From Cryobacterium sp. CG_9.6 (GTDB lineage Bacteria; Actinomycetota; Actinomycetes; Actinomycetales; Microbacteriaceae), in the NCBI RefSeq assembly GCF_029893365.1, contig NZ_JARXUZ010000001.1, forward strand, positions 3,100,001 to 3,164,000: 64,000 bases of DNA, in the 5' to 3' direction. Of the stretch, positions 8,849 to 17,049 are shown piece after piece. Made by a program: the position numbers and the translations under genes. Each line of letters begins with the position of its first letter. Position 1 is the first letter of the stretch. Under the pieces are notes generated by a model. That model searched no databases, was not told the origin of the DNA, and was given only the letters and a program-made list of their open reading frames with translations.

Positions 8849-10741
8849 TCAGCTCGCGGGAGGCCGGCGGTCGAGCAGAATCGCGCGAAAGAACGCGGCC
8901 AGTTCGGCGGTGGCGGTTAGCGGCAAAATGTGTGCCACGTACTGATCTGGGCGCACCACCACGACGGCGCCGCCACGGTCGATCTCTCGCAGGTCGAAAA
9001 TGTCGGCTGCCGGATCGGCGGCGTACACCAGCTCATAGTCGATCAGCTCGAACGGACCCGTTCGCGGCAGGAACAGCGGGGGAACCCGGGCAATATCAAC
9101 CTGGTCGTGCGCCTGCTGATAAATGACCTTGACGTCAAAAATGCTGTCACTATCGGCACCCGCGGGGGTGTATGCCAGAAGCGGGGAGTCAGCAGACGTG
9201 CGCAGCCACTCGGCCCAGTCACTAAGGGCGGATGCCTCACCAGGGCCGGCAGCATCGGCGTAGGCGTACAGGCGCCAGCGTCCATCCGCTCGGTGGTGGT
9301 GCCCGAGCTGCACCGGGTTGGCGTCGGCGACCCGAACCACCGGAGCCGATTTGAAGCGCTTTCCCAGAGGGAAGCCGGCGGCGAGGTGCTGATGGGTGGC
9401 GTCGCCGATGAGCATCGACGGCGGGTACTGCGTCATGAAGCCGGCCGGAAACTCGGCCGTGCGCACGTAGAAGTCCTCCAGCTCCGAGGGGTCGGCGAGG
9501 TCTTCCGGACGGGTGGCCATGAGGGTGGACCACTGCTTGTCGAAATCGATGAGGTTCTTGGCAATCACCTGCCGCTCCGCCGAATACGTGCCCAGCAGGC
9601 TCTCGGGGCTGCGGCCGTCGAGAACGGCACCGAGCTTCCATCCGAGGTTGAAGCCATCCTGCATGGAGACGTTCATGCCCTGCCCGGCCTTGGCACTGTG
9701 CGTGTGACAGGCGTCACCGGCAATGAAGACGCGCGGGGTGCGCGTGCCGATCTCGTGCGGCAGCAGGTTATCGAACCGGTCGGTGAGGCGATGCGCCACC
9801 TCGTACACGCTGTGCCAGGGCACGTTCTTCACGTCGAGAACATAAGGGTGCAGAATCTCGTTCGCCTTAGCGATGATCTGCTCCACCGTTGTGGAGCGCA
9901 CGGCACCGTGGTCCTCGGGGCTCACCTCGCCCAGATCGACGTACATGCGAAACAGATACCCGCCCTCACGGGGAATGAGGAGGATGTTTCCTCCCGAGCC
10001 CGACTGAATAGCGCACTTGGTGCGAATGTCCGGAAAATCCGTGACCGCCAGGGCGTCCATGACACCCCAGGCGTGAAAGGCCTGATCGCCATCCATGGTG
10101 CAGCCGATCGACTGGCGCACCGCGCTGCGGGCACCGTCCGCGCCGAGCACGTACCTGGCATTCACGATCCGTTCGCGGCCCTCGCTGGTGCGCAGCGTCA
10201 CGGCAACGGGATAATCCCCGTCGCTCGCGACCGTGAGACCGACAAAGTCGAAGCCATAATCGGGGGTCATGCGCGTGGGCGCGTTCTTCATCACTTCGGC
10301 GAAGTAATCCAGCACCCGCGCCTGGTTCACGATCAGGTGCGGAAACTCACTGATGCCGGTGGGGTCGTCCACCGCGCGGGCGGTGCGAACGATGCGCGAC
10401 GCATCTTGGGCATCCGGTTTCCAAAAGGCCATCTCGGTAATGCGGTACGCCTCGGCAATGATGCGCTCCGCAAAGCCGAAGGCCTGAAAGGTTTCGACGC
10501 TGCGAGCCTGAATGCCGTCTGCCTGCCCAATGGCGAGGCGCTCGGGCCGACGCTCAACGATGCGCGTGGTGATGCCCGCGAACTGCGAGAGCTGCGCTGC
10601 CGCGATCATGCCGGCGGGGCCGGTTCCCACGATGAGAACGTCAACGTTCTCGGGAAGTTCGGCGGGGCGATCGATTCCCACGCCGTTCACGTTCTGAATA
10701 CGGGGATCGGCTGACACGTATCCCTGGTTATGAAACTGCAC
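8849..10741 (-). CDS. mobA: FAD-dependent aromatic hydroxylase (3-hydroxybenzoate 4-monooxygenase / phenol 2-monooxygenase type)
   Basis: ~630 residues, the length of MobA/PheA flavoprotein hydroxylases with a C-terminal thioredoxin-like domain. Motifs: GTGPAGM dinucleotide fold at ~40, DG motif GADGARSAVR at ~205, GD motif GDACHTHSAKAGQGMN at ~345. These enzymes use NAD(P)H and O2 to hydroxylate phenolic rings; 3-hydroxybenzoate to protocatechuate is the best guess from overall form. The GTG at 10741 (MQFHNQGY) has GAGGA 5 nt upstream and is preferred to the GTG at 10753. No ring-cleavage genes of the protocatechuate path are adjacent, so the physiological substrate is open. Confidence 0.85.
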   Translation of the reverse strand: MQFHNQGYVSADPRIQNVNGVGIDRPAELPENVDVLIVGTGPAGMIAAAQLSQFAGITTRIVERRPERLAIGQADGIQARSVETFQAFGFAERIIAEAYRITEMAFWKPDAQDASRIVRTARAVDDPTGISEFPHLIVNQARVLDYFAEVMKNAPTRMTPDYGFDFVGLTVASDGDYPVAVTLRTSEGRERIVNARYVLGADGARSAVRQSIGCTMDGDQAFHAWGVMDALAVTDFPDIRTKCAIQSGSGGNILLIPREGGYLFRMYVDLGEVSPEDHGAVRSTTVEQIIAKANEILHPYVLDVKNVPWHSVYEVAHRLTDRFDNLLPHEIGTRTPRVFIAGDACHTHSAKAGQGMNVSMQDGFNLGWKLGAVLDGRSPESLLGTYSAERQVIAKNLIDFDKQWSTLMATRPEDLADPSELEDFYVRTAEFPAGFMTQYPPSMLIGDATHQHLAAGFPLGKRFKSAPVVRVADANPVQLGHHHRADGRWRLYAYADAAGPGEASALSDWAEWLRTSADSPLLAYTPAGADSDSIFDVKVIYQQAHDQVDIARVPPLFLPRTGPFELIDYELVYAADPAADIFDLREIDRGGAVVVVRPDQYVAHILPLTATAELAAFFRAILLDRRPPAS

Positions 10742-10798
10742 GGCATTCCTCACTTCTGTGTGCTGAATTTATTCGGTGCTGACACCCTCATGCCTATG

Positions 10799-10830
10799 TT
10801 CTATTATCGAACGCACGGATCTAATATCGC
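10799..10830. promoter_or_regulatory. Candidate IclR operator(s) upstream of mobA
   Basis: TTCTATTATCGAA is an imperfect palindrome immediately followed by a second related half (CTAATATCGC). It matches the motif at 8097-8112 before the IclR gene. On the minus strand GATAAT (within it) could be the -10 of the mobA promoter. Confidence 0.5.
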
Positions 10831-10979
10831 TCTTGCAGCTTACGATGACCATCGATCCAGTGCAAGGAATCTGTGAATCCGAACCCGTCTTCCGGACGGC
10901 CAACGAGCGCGCTCCCGAACCATACTCCTGACCTGTTTTTATCCGTCAGATCACTGCGAAAAACACTTTTGGGGAATAC

Positions 10980-11009
10980 TTGACAAGTTTTGCGCAGGAG
11001 TCGTAATTT
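10980..11009 (+). promoter_or_regulatory. Predicted sigma70 promoter of rhodopsin gene
   Basis: TTGACA at 10980-10985 and TAATTT at 11004-11009 with an 18-bp spacer, ~90 bp before the rhodopsin start. The region 10850-11050 is markedly more AT-rich than its surroundings and contains no gene. Confidence 0.6.
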
Positions 11010-11096
11010 TGTATTGCACCGTCAGTAAACTAGTTGCAGTAGGTCCTAAATAGAGGGAGCATCTCGCTCTTCTCATTGAGGCCAAAGGAGAAAATA

Positions 11097-11912
11097 GTGA
11101 TTCCTGACATACTCAATCAAGGGCAATACGACACCGTCTACAACTTCTTGTCGCTCGTTATCGCGTCGCAGCTTTTCACCGCGCTTTTCCTGCTGATTTC
11201 GCTGCCGCGAATCCTCCCGCGTTACCGCCACGCCATCACCGTTGCGATCATCGTTTGTGGAATTGCCGCGTACCACTACTTCCGCATCTTTGACTCGTTC
11301 AAGGCCGCGTTTGTATCGGCAGAAGCAGGCGGAACCGGCGACTACGTGCAAGCCGTTGGCGTCAGCTTCAACGAAGGCTACCGCTACGTAGACTGGTTGC
11401 TCACCGTGCCGCTGCTCCTCGTGGAACTGATTGCCGTTCTGGCACTCACCCGCAAGCTGCAGACCAGCCTGCTGGTCAAGCTCGTTCCCGCCGCAGCGCT
11501 CATGATCATTCTCGGTTACCCGGGAGAAATCAGCGTCGACAACGGTGTGCGTGGACTCTACGGACTGCTGTCCACGATTCCGTTCCTCTACATCCTGTTC
11601 GTGCTGTTCACCGAGCTCAGCAAGTCGCTGGTCAACCAGCCGGTCTCGGTGCGTCGCACCCTCAGCCAGCTGCGTTGGCTCCTGCTGCTCAGCTGGGGCG
11701 TTTACCCCATCGCCTACCTCCTTCCGCTGCTGAACGTTGAAGGTGCAGACGCATGGGTTGGCAAGCAGGTCGGATACTCCATCGCCGACATCGTGGCCAA
11801 GTGCATCTACGCGCTCATCATCTTCAAGGTGGCGCGCCTGAAGTCCTTCGACGACGACCCCTCGTTCGCCGCGATCGAGCTCTCCAAGCACGAGCTCAAC
11901 ACCAAGGCATAA
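11097..11912 (+). CDS. Proton-pumping rhodopsin (xanthorhodopsin/actinorhodopsin clade)
   Basis: 271 residues, seven transmembrane helices. GTG start at 11097 with AAGGAG 6 nt upstream; a TTG 21 nt earlier is less likely. Numbering from the GTG: retinal Schiff-base Lys235 (SIADIVAKCIY) with Asp231; the helix-C motif RYVDWLLTVPLLLVE gives Asp99 (acceptor), Thr103 and Glu110 (donor), the DTE pattern of outward proton pumps; His60 (AYHYFR) pairs with Asp99. Gly156 (RGLYGLLSTIPF) is at the position that in xanthorhodopsin opens a window for a carotenoid antenna. The gene is monocistronic with its own promoter and terminator. No carotenoid or retinal synthesis gene is in the window, so retinal must come from elsewhere. 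Confidence 0.95.
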   Translation: MIPDILNQGQYDTVYNFLSLVIASQLFTALFLLISLPRILPRYRHAITVAIIVCGIAAYHYFRIFDSFKAAFVSAEAGGTGDYVQAVGVSFNEGYRYVDWLLTVPLLLVELIAVLALTRKLQTSLLVKLVPAAALMIILGYPGEISVDNGVRGLYGLLSTIPFLYILFVLFTELSKSLVNQPVSVRRTLSQLRWLLLLSWGVYPIAYLLPLLNVEGADAWVGKQVGYSIADIVAKCIYALIIFKVARLKSFDDDPSFAAIELSKHELNTKA

Positions 11913-11929
11913 ACCGCACCACACACTCA

Positions 11930-11966
11930 AACCAGCCCGGGCACTGTGCTCGGGCTGGTTTTTTTT
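11930..11966 (+). terminator. Rho-independent terminator of rhodopsin gene
   Basis: 10-bp stem AACCAGCCCG / CGGGCTGGTT (11930-11939 and 11951-11960) followed directly by a run of eight T. It follows the rhodopsin stop by 17 bp and supports a single-gene transcript. Confidence 0.9.
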
Positions 11967-12070
11967 AGCCCCAGCCGATGCCTCGGCCGGCTACTCGGCA
12001 CTGCAACCGCACGGTCACGAACCCGTTGCTACCCGTCGACAAGGGTGTCAACCTGCATCACAATGTGGGC

Positions 12071-13066
12071 ATGACCGATACCGGTGCCACCTATAGCGAC
12101 CGATTCAATTCGGTTGAGCAGATGCGCGATGCCACATTCTTTGACGGCCCCCGCTCACGGCAGCGCTACTCCCGGTTCTGGCTCCTGCTCATCCTGTCCA
12201 CGATCATCGCTTCCGCCGGCGTGGTGGGCGATTCCACGGCAACCGTTATCGGCGCCATGATCGTGGCCCCACTGATGACACCGATCCTGGGCGTCACGCT
12301 GGCCACCGTAATCGGTGATCGCTCCAACCTCGTGAGGTCGCTGCTGCTCGTGCTTGCCGGTGCCGCCACGGCGCTGGCAATTGGCTACCTCGTGGGTCTC
12401 GTGGTGGTGAACGACGTGCTGGCCAACACAAACGCTCAGGTAGCCGCGCGCGTCACACCCCGGCTCATTGACCTGCTTGCGGCCCTCGCCACGGGTGTGG
12501 TGGGATCCGTCGCCCTCGTGCGCAAAGACATCTCCGATACCCTGCCCGGAGTGGCGATCGCCATCTCCCTCGTGCCACCCCTGGCCGTTGCAGGGCTGGC
12601 CCTCGAGTCGGGCTCGGTGCGGGAGTCCCTGGGCGCGGTGCTGCTCTTCGTCACCAATGTCGTGGCCATTATCGGCACGGGCATCATTGTGGCGTCCCTG
12701 TATGGGGTCACGAGGCTTGCGCGGACCGACGGTCAGGCATCCGCTTCGTTACGGAATCCCCTGCTTCTGCTCGCGGTGATGCTCGTGATCATCGGCACTC
12801 CCCTGGCCGCCACCAGTACCGCCATCGCCACGCGCACCCTCGCCGAACAGTCCGTCAAGAAAACAGCCGACGAGTGGGCTGCCCGATCGGGCTGGTTTGT
12901 TACGGCCATCACGTCGCAAGACACCGAGCTGATCGTGAACGTGGAGGGCCTACTCCCGCTACCGAACACCGAGACTCTTCGGGTGGCTCTTCAGGCCGCG
13001 GGAGTGGACGTGAACAGGGTCACCGTGAAGCTCGTGCCGGGCGACTCGGTCTCACTATCGGACTAG
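12071..13066 (+). CDS. DUF389 family multi-spanning membrane protein
   Basis: ~331 residues with at least six hydrophobic segments and the DUF389 signature (STIIASAGVVGDSTATVIGAMIVAPLMTPI in form, then GSVALVRKDISDTLPGVAIAISLVPPLAVAGLALESG). A C-terminal soluble part of ~80 residues follows. The function of DUF389 is not established. ATG at 12071 is preferred to one 93 nt upstream that would add an atypical leader. It is co-directional with the rhodopsin gene but separated by a strong terminator. The 3' end overlaps the convergent hydrolase gene by 12 bp. Confidence 0.85.
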   Translation: MTDTGATYSDRFNSVEQMRDATFFDGPRSRQRYSRFWLLLILSTIIASAGVVGDSTATVIGAMIVAPLMTPILGVTLATVIGDRSNLVRSLLLVLAGAATALAIGYLVGLVVVNDVLANTNAQVAARVTPRLIDLLAALATGVVGSVALVRKDISDTLPGVAIAISLVPPLAVAGLALESGSVRESLGAVLLFVTNVVAIIGTGIIVASLYGVTRLARTDGQASASLRNPLLLLAVMLVIIGTPLAATSTAIATRTLAEQSVKKTADEWAARSGWFVTAITSQDTELIVNVEGLLPLPNTETLRVALQAAGVDVNRVTVKLVPGDSVSLSD

Positions 13067-13699
13067 CACGGGTCGCTCCGGCACCGCCCGCACAAAGGCG
13101 CGAGCCTGCTCGATTTCACCGGGAGTGATTCCGTGTCCTCCGGCGCGAGTGACGCGAGTAACGGATGCCCCCTGCCGCAGCAATTCCGCTTCCAGCCGGT
13201 CCACCGAGATGGCGGGGGCCATGGGGTCTGCGCTCCCATTCAACAGGAGTGCGCCGACGGCGGAAATGTTGGCCGGGGCATCCGCTTCGGCGAAGGGATA
13301 CATTCCCGAGAACGCGACCGCACGCGCGACAGTGGCGGGGTGCAGCATCATGGTGGCCAGGGCAATATTAGCGCCGTTGGAGAATCCGACGGCAATCACC
13401 TCGCGCTCACCCCACGCGTATTCGTGGCGGGCCCACTCCACGAATTCGGCCAGCTCGCCGGCTCGGAACACCACGTCGTCCACGTCGAAGATTCCCTCTT
13501 CGAGCCGGTGGAACCAGCGCGTGGCACCGTTTTCGCGTACCCGACCGCGGGGGGCGAGCACACCAGCTTGGGCATCGATCTGCTCAGCGAGCTGCGCGAT
13601 CTGCTCTTCGTCGCCCCCCGTGCCGTGAAGCATCAGGAGCACCGGGCCCGCACCCTCGCGGTACAGGTGGGGCCATTCGGCGTTCTGACTCGCGTGCAT
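13055..13699 (-). CDS. mhqD: Phospholipase/carboxylesterase-like hydrolase, MhqD type
   Basis: 214 residues, alpha/beta-hydrolase fold of the carboxylesterase type 2 family: MLHGTGGDEEQ oxyanion region, GFSNGAN nucleophile elbow (Ser ~118), Asp in NGSADPMAP, His in AGGHGIT. It lies 2 bp downstream of an MhqO-like dioxygenase gene on the same strand. In Bacillus subtilis mhqD and mhqO are regulated together in quinone/thiol stress and hydroquinone detoxification; here the two form an operon without a visible MarR regulator. The symbol is by similarity of family and context. Confidence 0.8.
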   Translation of the reverse strand: MHASQNAEWPHLYREGAGPVLLMLHGTGGDEEQIAQLAEQIDAQAGVLAPRGRVRENGATRWFHRLEEGIFDVDDVVFRAGELAEFVEWARHEYAWGEREVIAVGFSNGANIALATMMLHPATVARAVAFSGMYPFAEADAPANISAVGALLLNGSADPMAPAISVDRLEAELLRQGASVTRVTRAGGHGITPGEIEQARAFVRAVPERPVLVR

Positions 13700-13701
13700 G
13701 G

Positions 13702-14673
13702 TTAGACCGCAACCGCTTTGGGGTTGTTCTCGGACGGAACCGTGATGGGGATGACCGAGTTCTCGATCGCTTCGCGCGAGGGCTCAAGCCACGGCGGCAG
13801 CTTCAGGCTGCGGCCGAGTTCGAGGAGCGGCTCGTCGATGTCGAAGCCGGGGGTGTCGGTGGCGATTTCGAACAGCACTCCGCCGGGCTCGCGGAAGTAG
13901 ATGGACGTGAAGTACTGGCGGTCGAGAATCTCGGTGACGCCGTAGCCGTGGTCCACGAGCTGCTGACGCCACACCTGCTGCGTCTCGCTGTCGGGCACCC
14001 GGAAGGCAATGTGGTGCACGGTTCCGCCGGCCGTGAGGCCCTCGCGTGCACCCGGGTCTACAACCACGTCCACAATGTTTCCGGCGGCTCCATCGCCCGC
14101 GCCAAAGCGCAGGCGGTCACCATTCTCCGACACGAGGTGCATGCCCAGTTCCTGGGTGAGTACCTGGGCGGTTCCGGCGGGGTCGCGAACGGTCAAAACG
14201 GAGGAGTGCTGACCGCGCACGGCGTATTCGGCGGGAACGGATGCCGAATCCCACGGGTCGCGCGGATCGGAGACTGATGAGGCCACGAGGTCCAGCTGCA
14301 GACCATCAGGGTCCCGCAGCGACAGGCGCTCCTCGAGGGAGTTGGTGGTGCTGATTTCGGACTCAACACCGAGCTCGGCGAAGTGTGCCTTCCACCAGCC
14401 GATGCTGCCGGCAGGAACCGAGAAGGCCGTTGTGGTCGACTGACCGGCGCCTACGCGTCCGGCCGGAACGTCCTTCCACGGGAAGAAGGTCATCAGCGAG
14501 CCGGGACGGCCGGCATCGTCGCCGTAGTAGAGGTGGTACGTGCTGGGGTCATCAAAGTTGACCGTCTTCTTCACCAAGCGGAGTCCCAGTCCCTTGATGT
14601 AAAAGTCAATGTTTTTCTGGGGTGCGCCACCAATTGCGGTGACGTGATGCAGGCCTGATGTCTCGGCGTTCAT
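13702..14673 (-). CDS. mhqO: Ring-cleaving extradiol dioxygenase / glyoxalase-fold protein, MhqO type
   Basis: 323 residues made of paired VOC domains: LHHVTAIGG near the start (metal His), DPDGLQLDLV, then GTVHHIAFRVPD (His) and FREPGGVLFEIATDTPGF (Glu ligand). This is the MhqO/MhqA/MhqE group, proposed Fe(II)- or Mn(II)-dependent hydroquinone ring-cleavage enzymes. ATG at 14673 with TGGAG 7-8 nt upstream is preferred to an in-frame GTG 15 nt upstream. First gene of an mhqO-mhqD operon, divergent from the MOSC gene. Confidence 0.87.
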   Translation of the reverse strand: MNAETSGLHHVTAIGGAPQKNIDFYIKGLGLRLVKKTVNFDDPSTYHLYYGDDAGRPGSLMTFFPWKDVPAGRVGAGQSTTTAFSVPAGSIGWWKAHFAELGVESEISTTNSLEERLSLRDPDGLQLDLVASSVSDPRDPWDSASVPAEYAVRGQHSSVLTVRDPAGTAQVLTQELGMHLVSENGDRLRFGAGDGAAGNIVDVVVDPGAREGLTAGGTVHHIAFRVPDSETQQVWRQQLVDHGYGVTEILDRQYFTSIYFREPGGVLFEIATDTPGFDIDEPLLELGRSLKLPPWLEPSREAIENSVIPITVPSENNPKAVAV

Positions 14674-14856
14674 GATGATTTTCTCCACTACGTACGAGGG
14701 TTGCTGATGCTTTGTACTCTATATGCAAACGTATAAAGGCCGAGATTATTCCGGGGTTCTCTGCGCAACCGCACAGGAGCCCGACATCGTGCTTCAATGA
14801 GGGATGCACCCGACAGCGACCGTCCCGCACTGCGCCCGCCGCACCGCCACCGTTCG

Positions 14857-15615
14857 ATGATGCGCGTCAGCGACATCGGGGTCTCCGCTCTGAAGGGTGC
14901 CCGCCACACCTCGCGGGAGCAGATTGAGATCACCAATCACGGCCCCGTCGACGACCGGGTTTTCGCGGTGGTCGACCTGGCGGCGGGTCAGGTGCTCCGA
15001 ACCGTGGAGAATCCGTCACTGCTCACCTGCGAAGCAGAGTGGATGGAGGGCCTGCTGTGCCTGAGCGTGGGCGGCGAGGCGATGACGGCCGCGCCGCAGC
15101 CGACCGGTGATCCGGTGAACCTCGAATACTGGGGCCGACCGGCGTCGATGCAGGTGGTGGAGGGGCCGTGGGCCCTGGAACTCTCCAGTCTGCTGCAGCG
15201 CAACGTGGTGCTGGCCCACACGGTCGTTGCCGGAGACGTGGTTTATGGCGACTCGGTGACAATCTGCACCACCAGTTCGCTGCGTCGCCTCTCCGAGGAA
15301 AGCGGATGCGTCGTTGACGCGCGTCGATTCCGGGCCACGTTCACGCTGGACACCGAGGGCGCCGCCCCGCACGCTGAGGACAGCTGGGCGGGCCGCGAGA
15401 TTGACGTGGGAGAGGTGCGCCTACGAGTGGCGGGAGGCATTCCCCGTTGCGGCGTGATCGATTACGACCCGGACACCGGCGACCGGGGAACAACGCTGCT
15501 GAAGACCCTGGCCGGGTATCGGCTCGTGGCTGGCGACATCAACTTTGGCGTGTACGCCACGGTCATTCGACCCGGCACCGTGCGTCACGGCGACGCGGCT
15601 AGGGTGACCTCATGA
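14857..15615 (+). CDS. MOSC domain protein
   Basis: ~252 residues: MOSC N-terminal beta-barrel region (VSDIGVSALKGARHTS) followed by a MOSC core with FRATFTLDT and the GGIPRCGVIDYDPDTGDRG segment holding the conserved Cys. MOSC proteins derive from the C-terminus of molybdenum-cofactor sulfurases and carry sulfur or reduce N-hydroxylated compounds with a molybdenum centre. The start is uncertain (ATG 14857, ATG 14860, or 14797). It overlaps the next HAD gene by 4 bp (ATGA), showing translational coupling. Confidence 0.82.
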   Translation: MMRVSDIGVSALKGARHTSREQIEITNHGPVDDRVFAVVDLAAGQVLRTVENPSLLTCEAEWMEGLLCLSVGGEAMTAAPQPTGDPVNLEYWGRPASMQVVEGPWALELSSLLQRNVVLAHTVVAGDVVYGDSVTICTTSSLRRLSEESGCVVDARRFRATFTLDTEGAAPHAEDSWAGREIDVGEVRLRVAGGIPRCGVIDYDPDTGDRGTTLLKTLAGYRLVAGDINFGVYATVIRPGTVRHGDAARVTS

Positions 15616-16301
15616 CCCCCACCACACCCCTTATCGTCTTTGATGTCAACGAGACGCTCTCCGACATGTCGCCCCTCGCGGAACGATTCCGTGAGATCGG
15701 CGCCCCGGCCAGCCTCTCTGCCCTGTGGTTTGCCACGCTGCTGCGCGATGGCTTTGCCCTCACGGCCAGCGGCGATCACGCCTCTTTTGCCGAGATTGGC
15801 GCCGATGCCCTCCGCCGGCTGGTTGTCGGCCTTGAGCTGGACCGTGCCCACGAAGCAGCGGTGGCGCACGTGATGAGCGGCTTAGTCGGACTGGACGTGC
15901 ATGCGGACGTGCCGGAGGGCATCCGCTTGCTGAGTGCTGCGGACTGCCGGTTGGTCACCCTGAGCAACGGTTCGGCGCGAATTGCCGAGGCGCTGCTGCA
16001 GACCGCTGGCATTCGTAGCGAGTTCGAGGCGTTGCTCTCGGTGGACGACGCGCCCGCGTGGAAGCCGGCTCGATCGGCTTATGACTATGCGGCCACGGTG
16101 TGCGGCACCGAGCCGGCAGACATGATGCTGGTTGCCGTTCACCCGTGGGACATTCACGGTGCTGCTCGCGCGGGGCTGCGCACGGCCTGGTTGAACCGCT
16201 CCGGCGAGCGCTATCCGGCCTACTTCGAGGCTCCCACCGTTACCGTGGCCGACCTGACGGAACTTCCCGCGGCGCTAGGCGTGACAGTACACATGTCATA
16301 A
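15612..16301 (+). CDS. HAD-superfamily hydrolase, haloacid dehalogenase type II
   Basis: 229 residues. Motif I FDVNETL (Asp nucleophile at ~11), motif II TLSNGS, Lys in WKPARSAY, motif IV VAVHPWDIHGAARAG. The DVNETL form is that of L-2-haloacid dehalogenases, but substrate prediction within HAD is weak. ATG overlaps the MOSC stop by 4 bp, so the two are probably one operon that may also include the SDR gene 26 bp downstream. Confidence 0.85.
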   Translation: MTPTTPLIVFDVNETLSDMSPLAERFREIGAPASLSALWFATLLRDGFALTASGDHASFAEIGADALRRLVVGLELDRAHEAAVAHVMSGLVGLDVHADVPEGIRLLSAADCRLVTLSNGSARIAEALLQTAGIRSEFEALLSVDDAPAWKPARSAYDYAATVCGTEPADMMLVAVHPWDIHGAARAGLRTAWLNRSGERYPAYFEAPTVTVADLTELPAALGVTVHMS

Positions 16302-16327
16302 ACACGTTCGACCAGTAGGGTGAGGCC

Positions 16328-17038
16328 ATGACATCGCTTGCTGGATCATCCATTCTTGTCGTCGGCGCTTCGGGCGGACTCGGCTCCGTCATCGCCCAAA
16401 TTCTGGCTGATGAGGGCGCGCTTCTCACGCTCCACGGGCGGTCAGAGGAGAAGGTGCGCGCCCTGAACGTGCCGGGGACGTTCGTGTATTCCGACCTGCT
16501 GGATGCCGGGTCCGACGATGAGCTCGTCGCGGCCGCACTTGCTGCTCACGGCCGGCTCGACGGCGTGATCAACGCGGCCGGGGTGGTTGCTTTTGGACCG
16601 GCGGCCGAAACGTCCGATGAGACCATGGACATCCTCTTCGGCGTGAATGTTCTCTCGCCGATGCGCCTGCTGCGTGCGGCCCGGCCTGCTCTTTTGGAGT
16701 CCGCTGCCGCGAAGCGCGACCCCTTCTTTCTCACCCTGAGCGGAGTGGTCAGCGAGTCGCCCACGGCCAATATGGCGGCCTACTCCGCTTCCAAGTCGGC
16801 CCTGGCCGCCTTCGCGCAGGCCACCTCACGTGAACTGCGTCGGGAGGGCATCCGTGTGGTTGACGCCCGACCGGGCCACACCGAAACGGGACTGGCCACA
16901 AGGCCCGTGGCCGGAACAGCGCCGAAGATGCCCACCGGCTTCGATCCGGCCGTGGTTGCCCGCCGCCTTGTCGACGCGATTATGGCCGGCGAGCGCGACC
17001 TGCCGAGCGGCGCGTTCGTTCCTCAGCCTGCGGCCTAA
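16328..17038 (+). CDS. Short-chain dehydrogenase/reductase
   Basis: 236 residues, classical SDR: GASGGLGS cofactor loop at ~14-21, NAAG at ~83, catalytic Ser (TLSGVVSES), and YSASK (Tyr/Lys) at ~155-159. The acceptor substrate is unknown. Third gene of a MOSC-HAD-SDR run on the plus strand; it converges with the photolyase gene. Confidence 0.87.
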   Translation: MTSLAGSSILVVGASGGLGSVIAQILADEGALLTLHGRSEEKVRALNVPGTFVYSDLLDAGSDDELVAAALAAHGRLDGVINAAGVVAFGPAAETSDETMDILFGVNVLSPMRLLRAARPALLESAAAKRDPFFLTLSGVVSESPTANMAAYSASKSALAAFAQATSRELRREGIRVVDARPGHTETGLATRPVAGTAPKMPTGFDPAVVARRLVDAIMAGERDLPSGAFVPQPAA

Positions 17039-17049
17039 CCCGCCCCGTC

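Noticed and set aside
8930..10714. 594-codon plus-strand frame
   Set aside because: Antisense shadow of the flavin hydroxylase, which has all family motifs on the minus strand.
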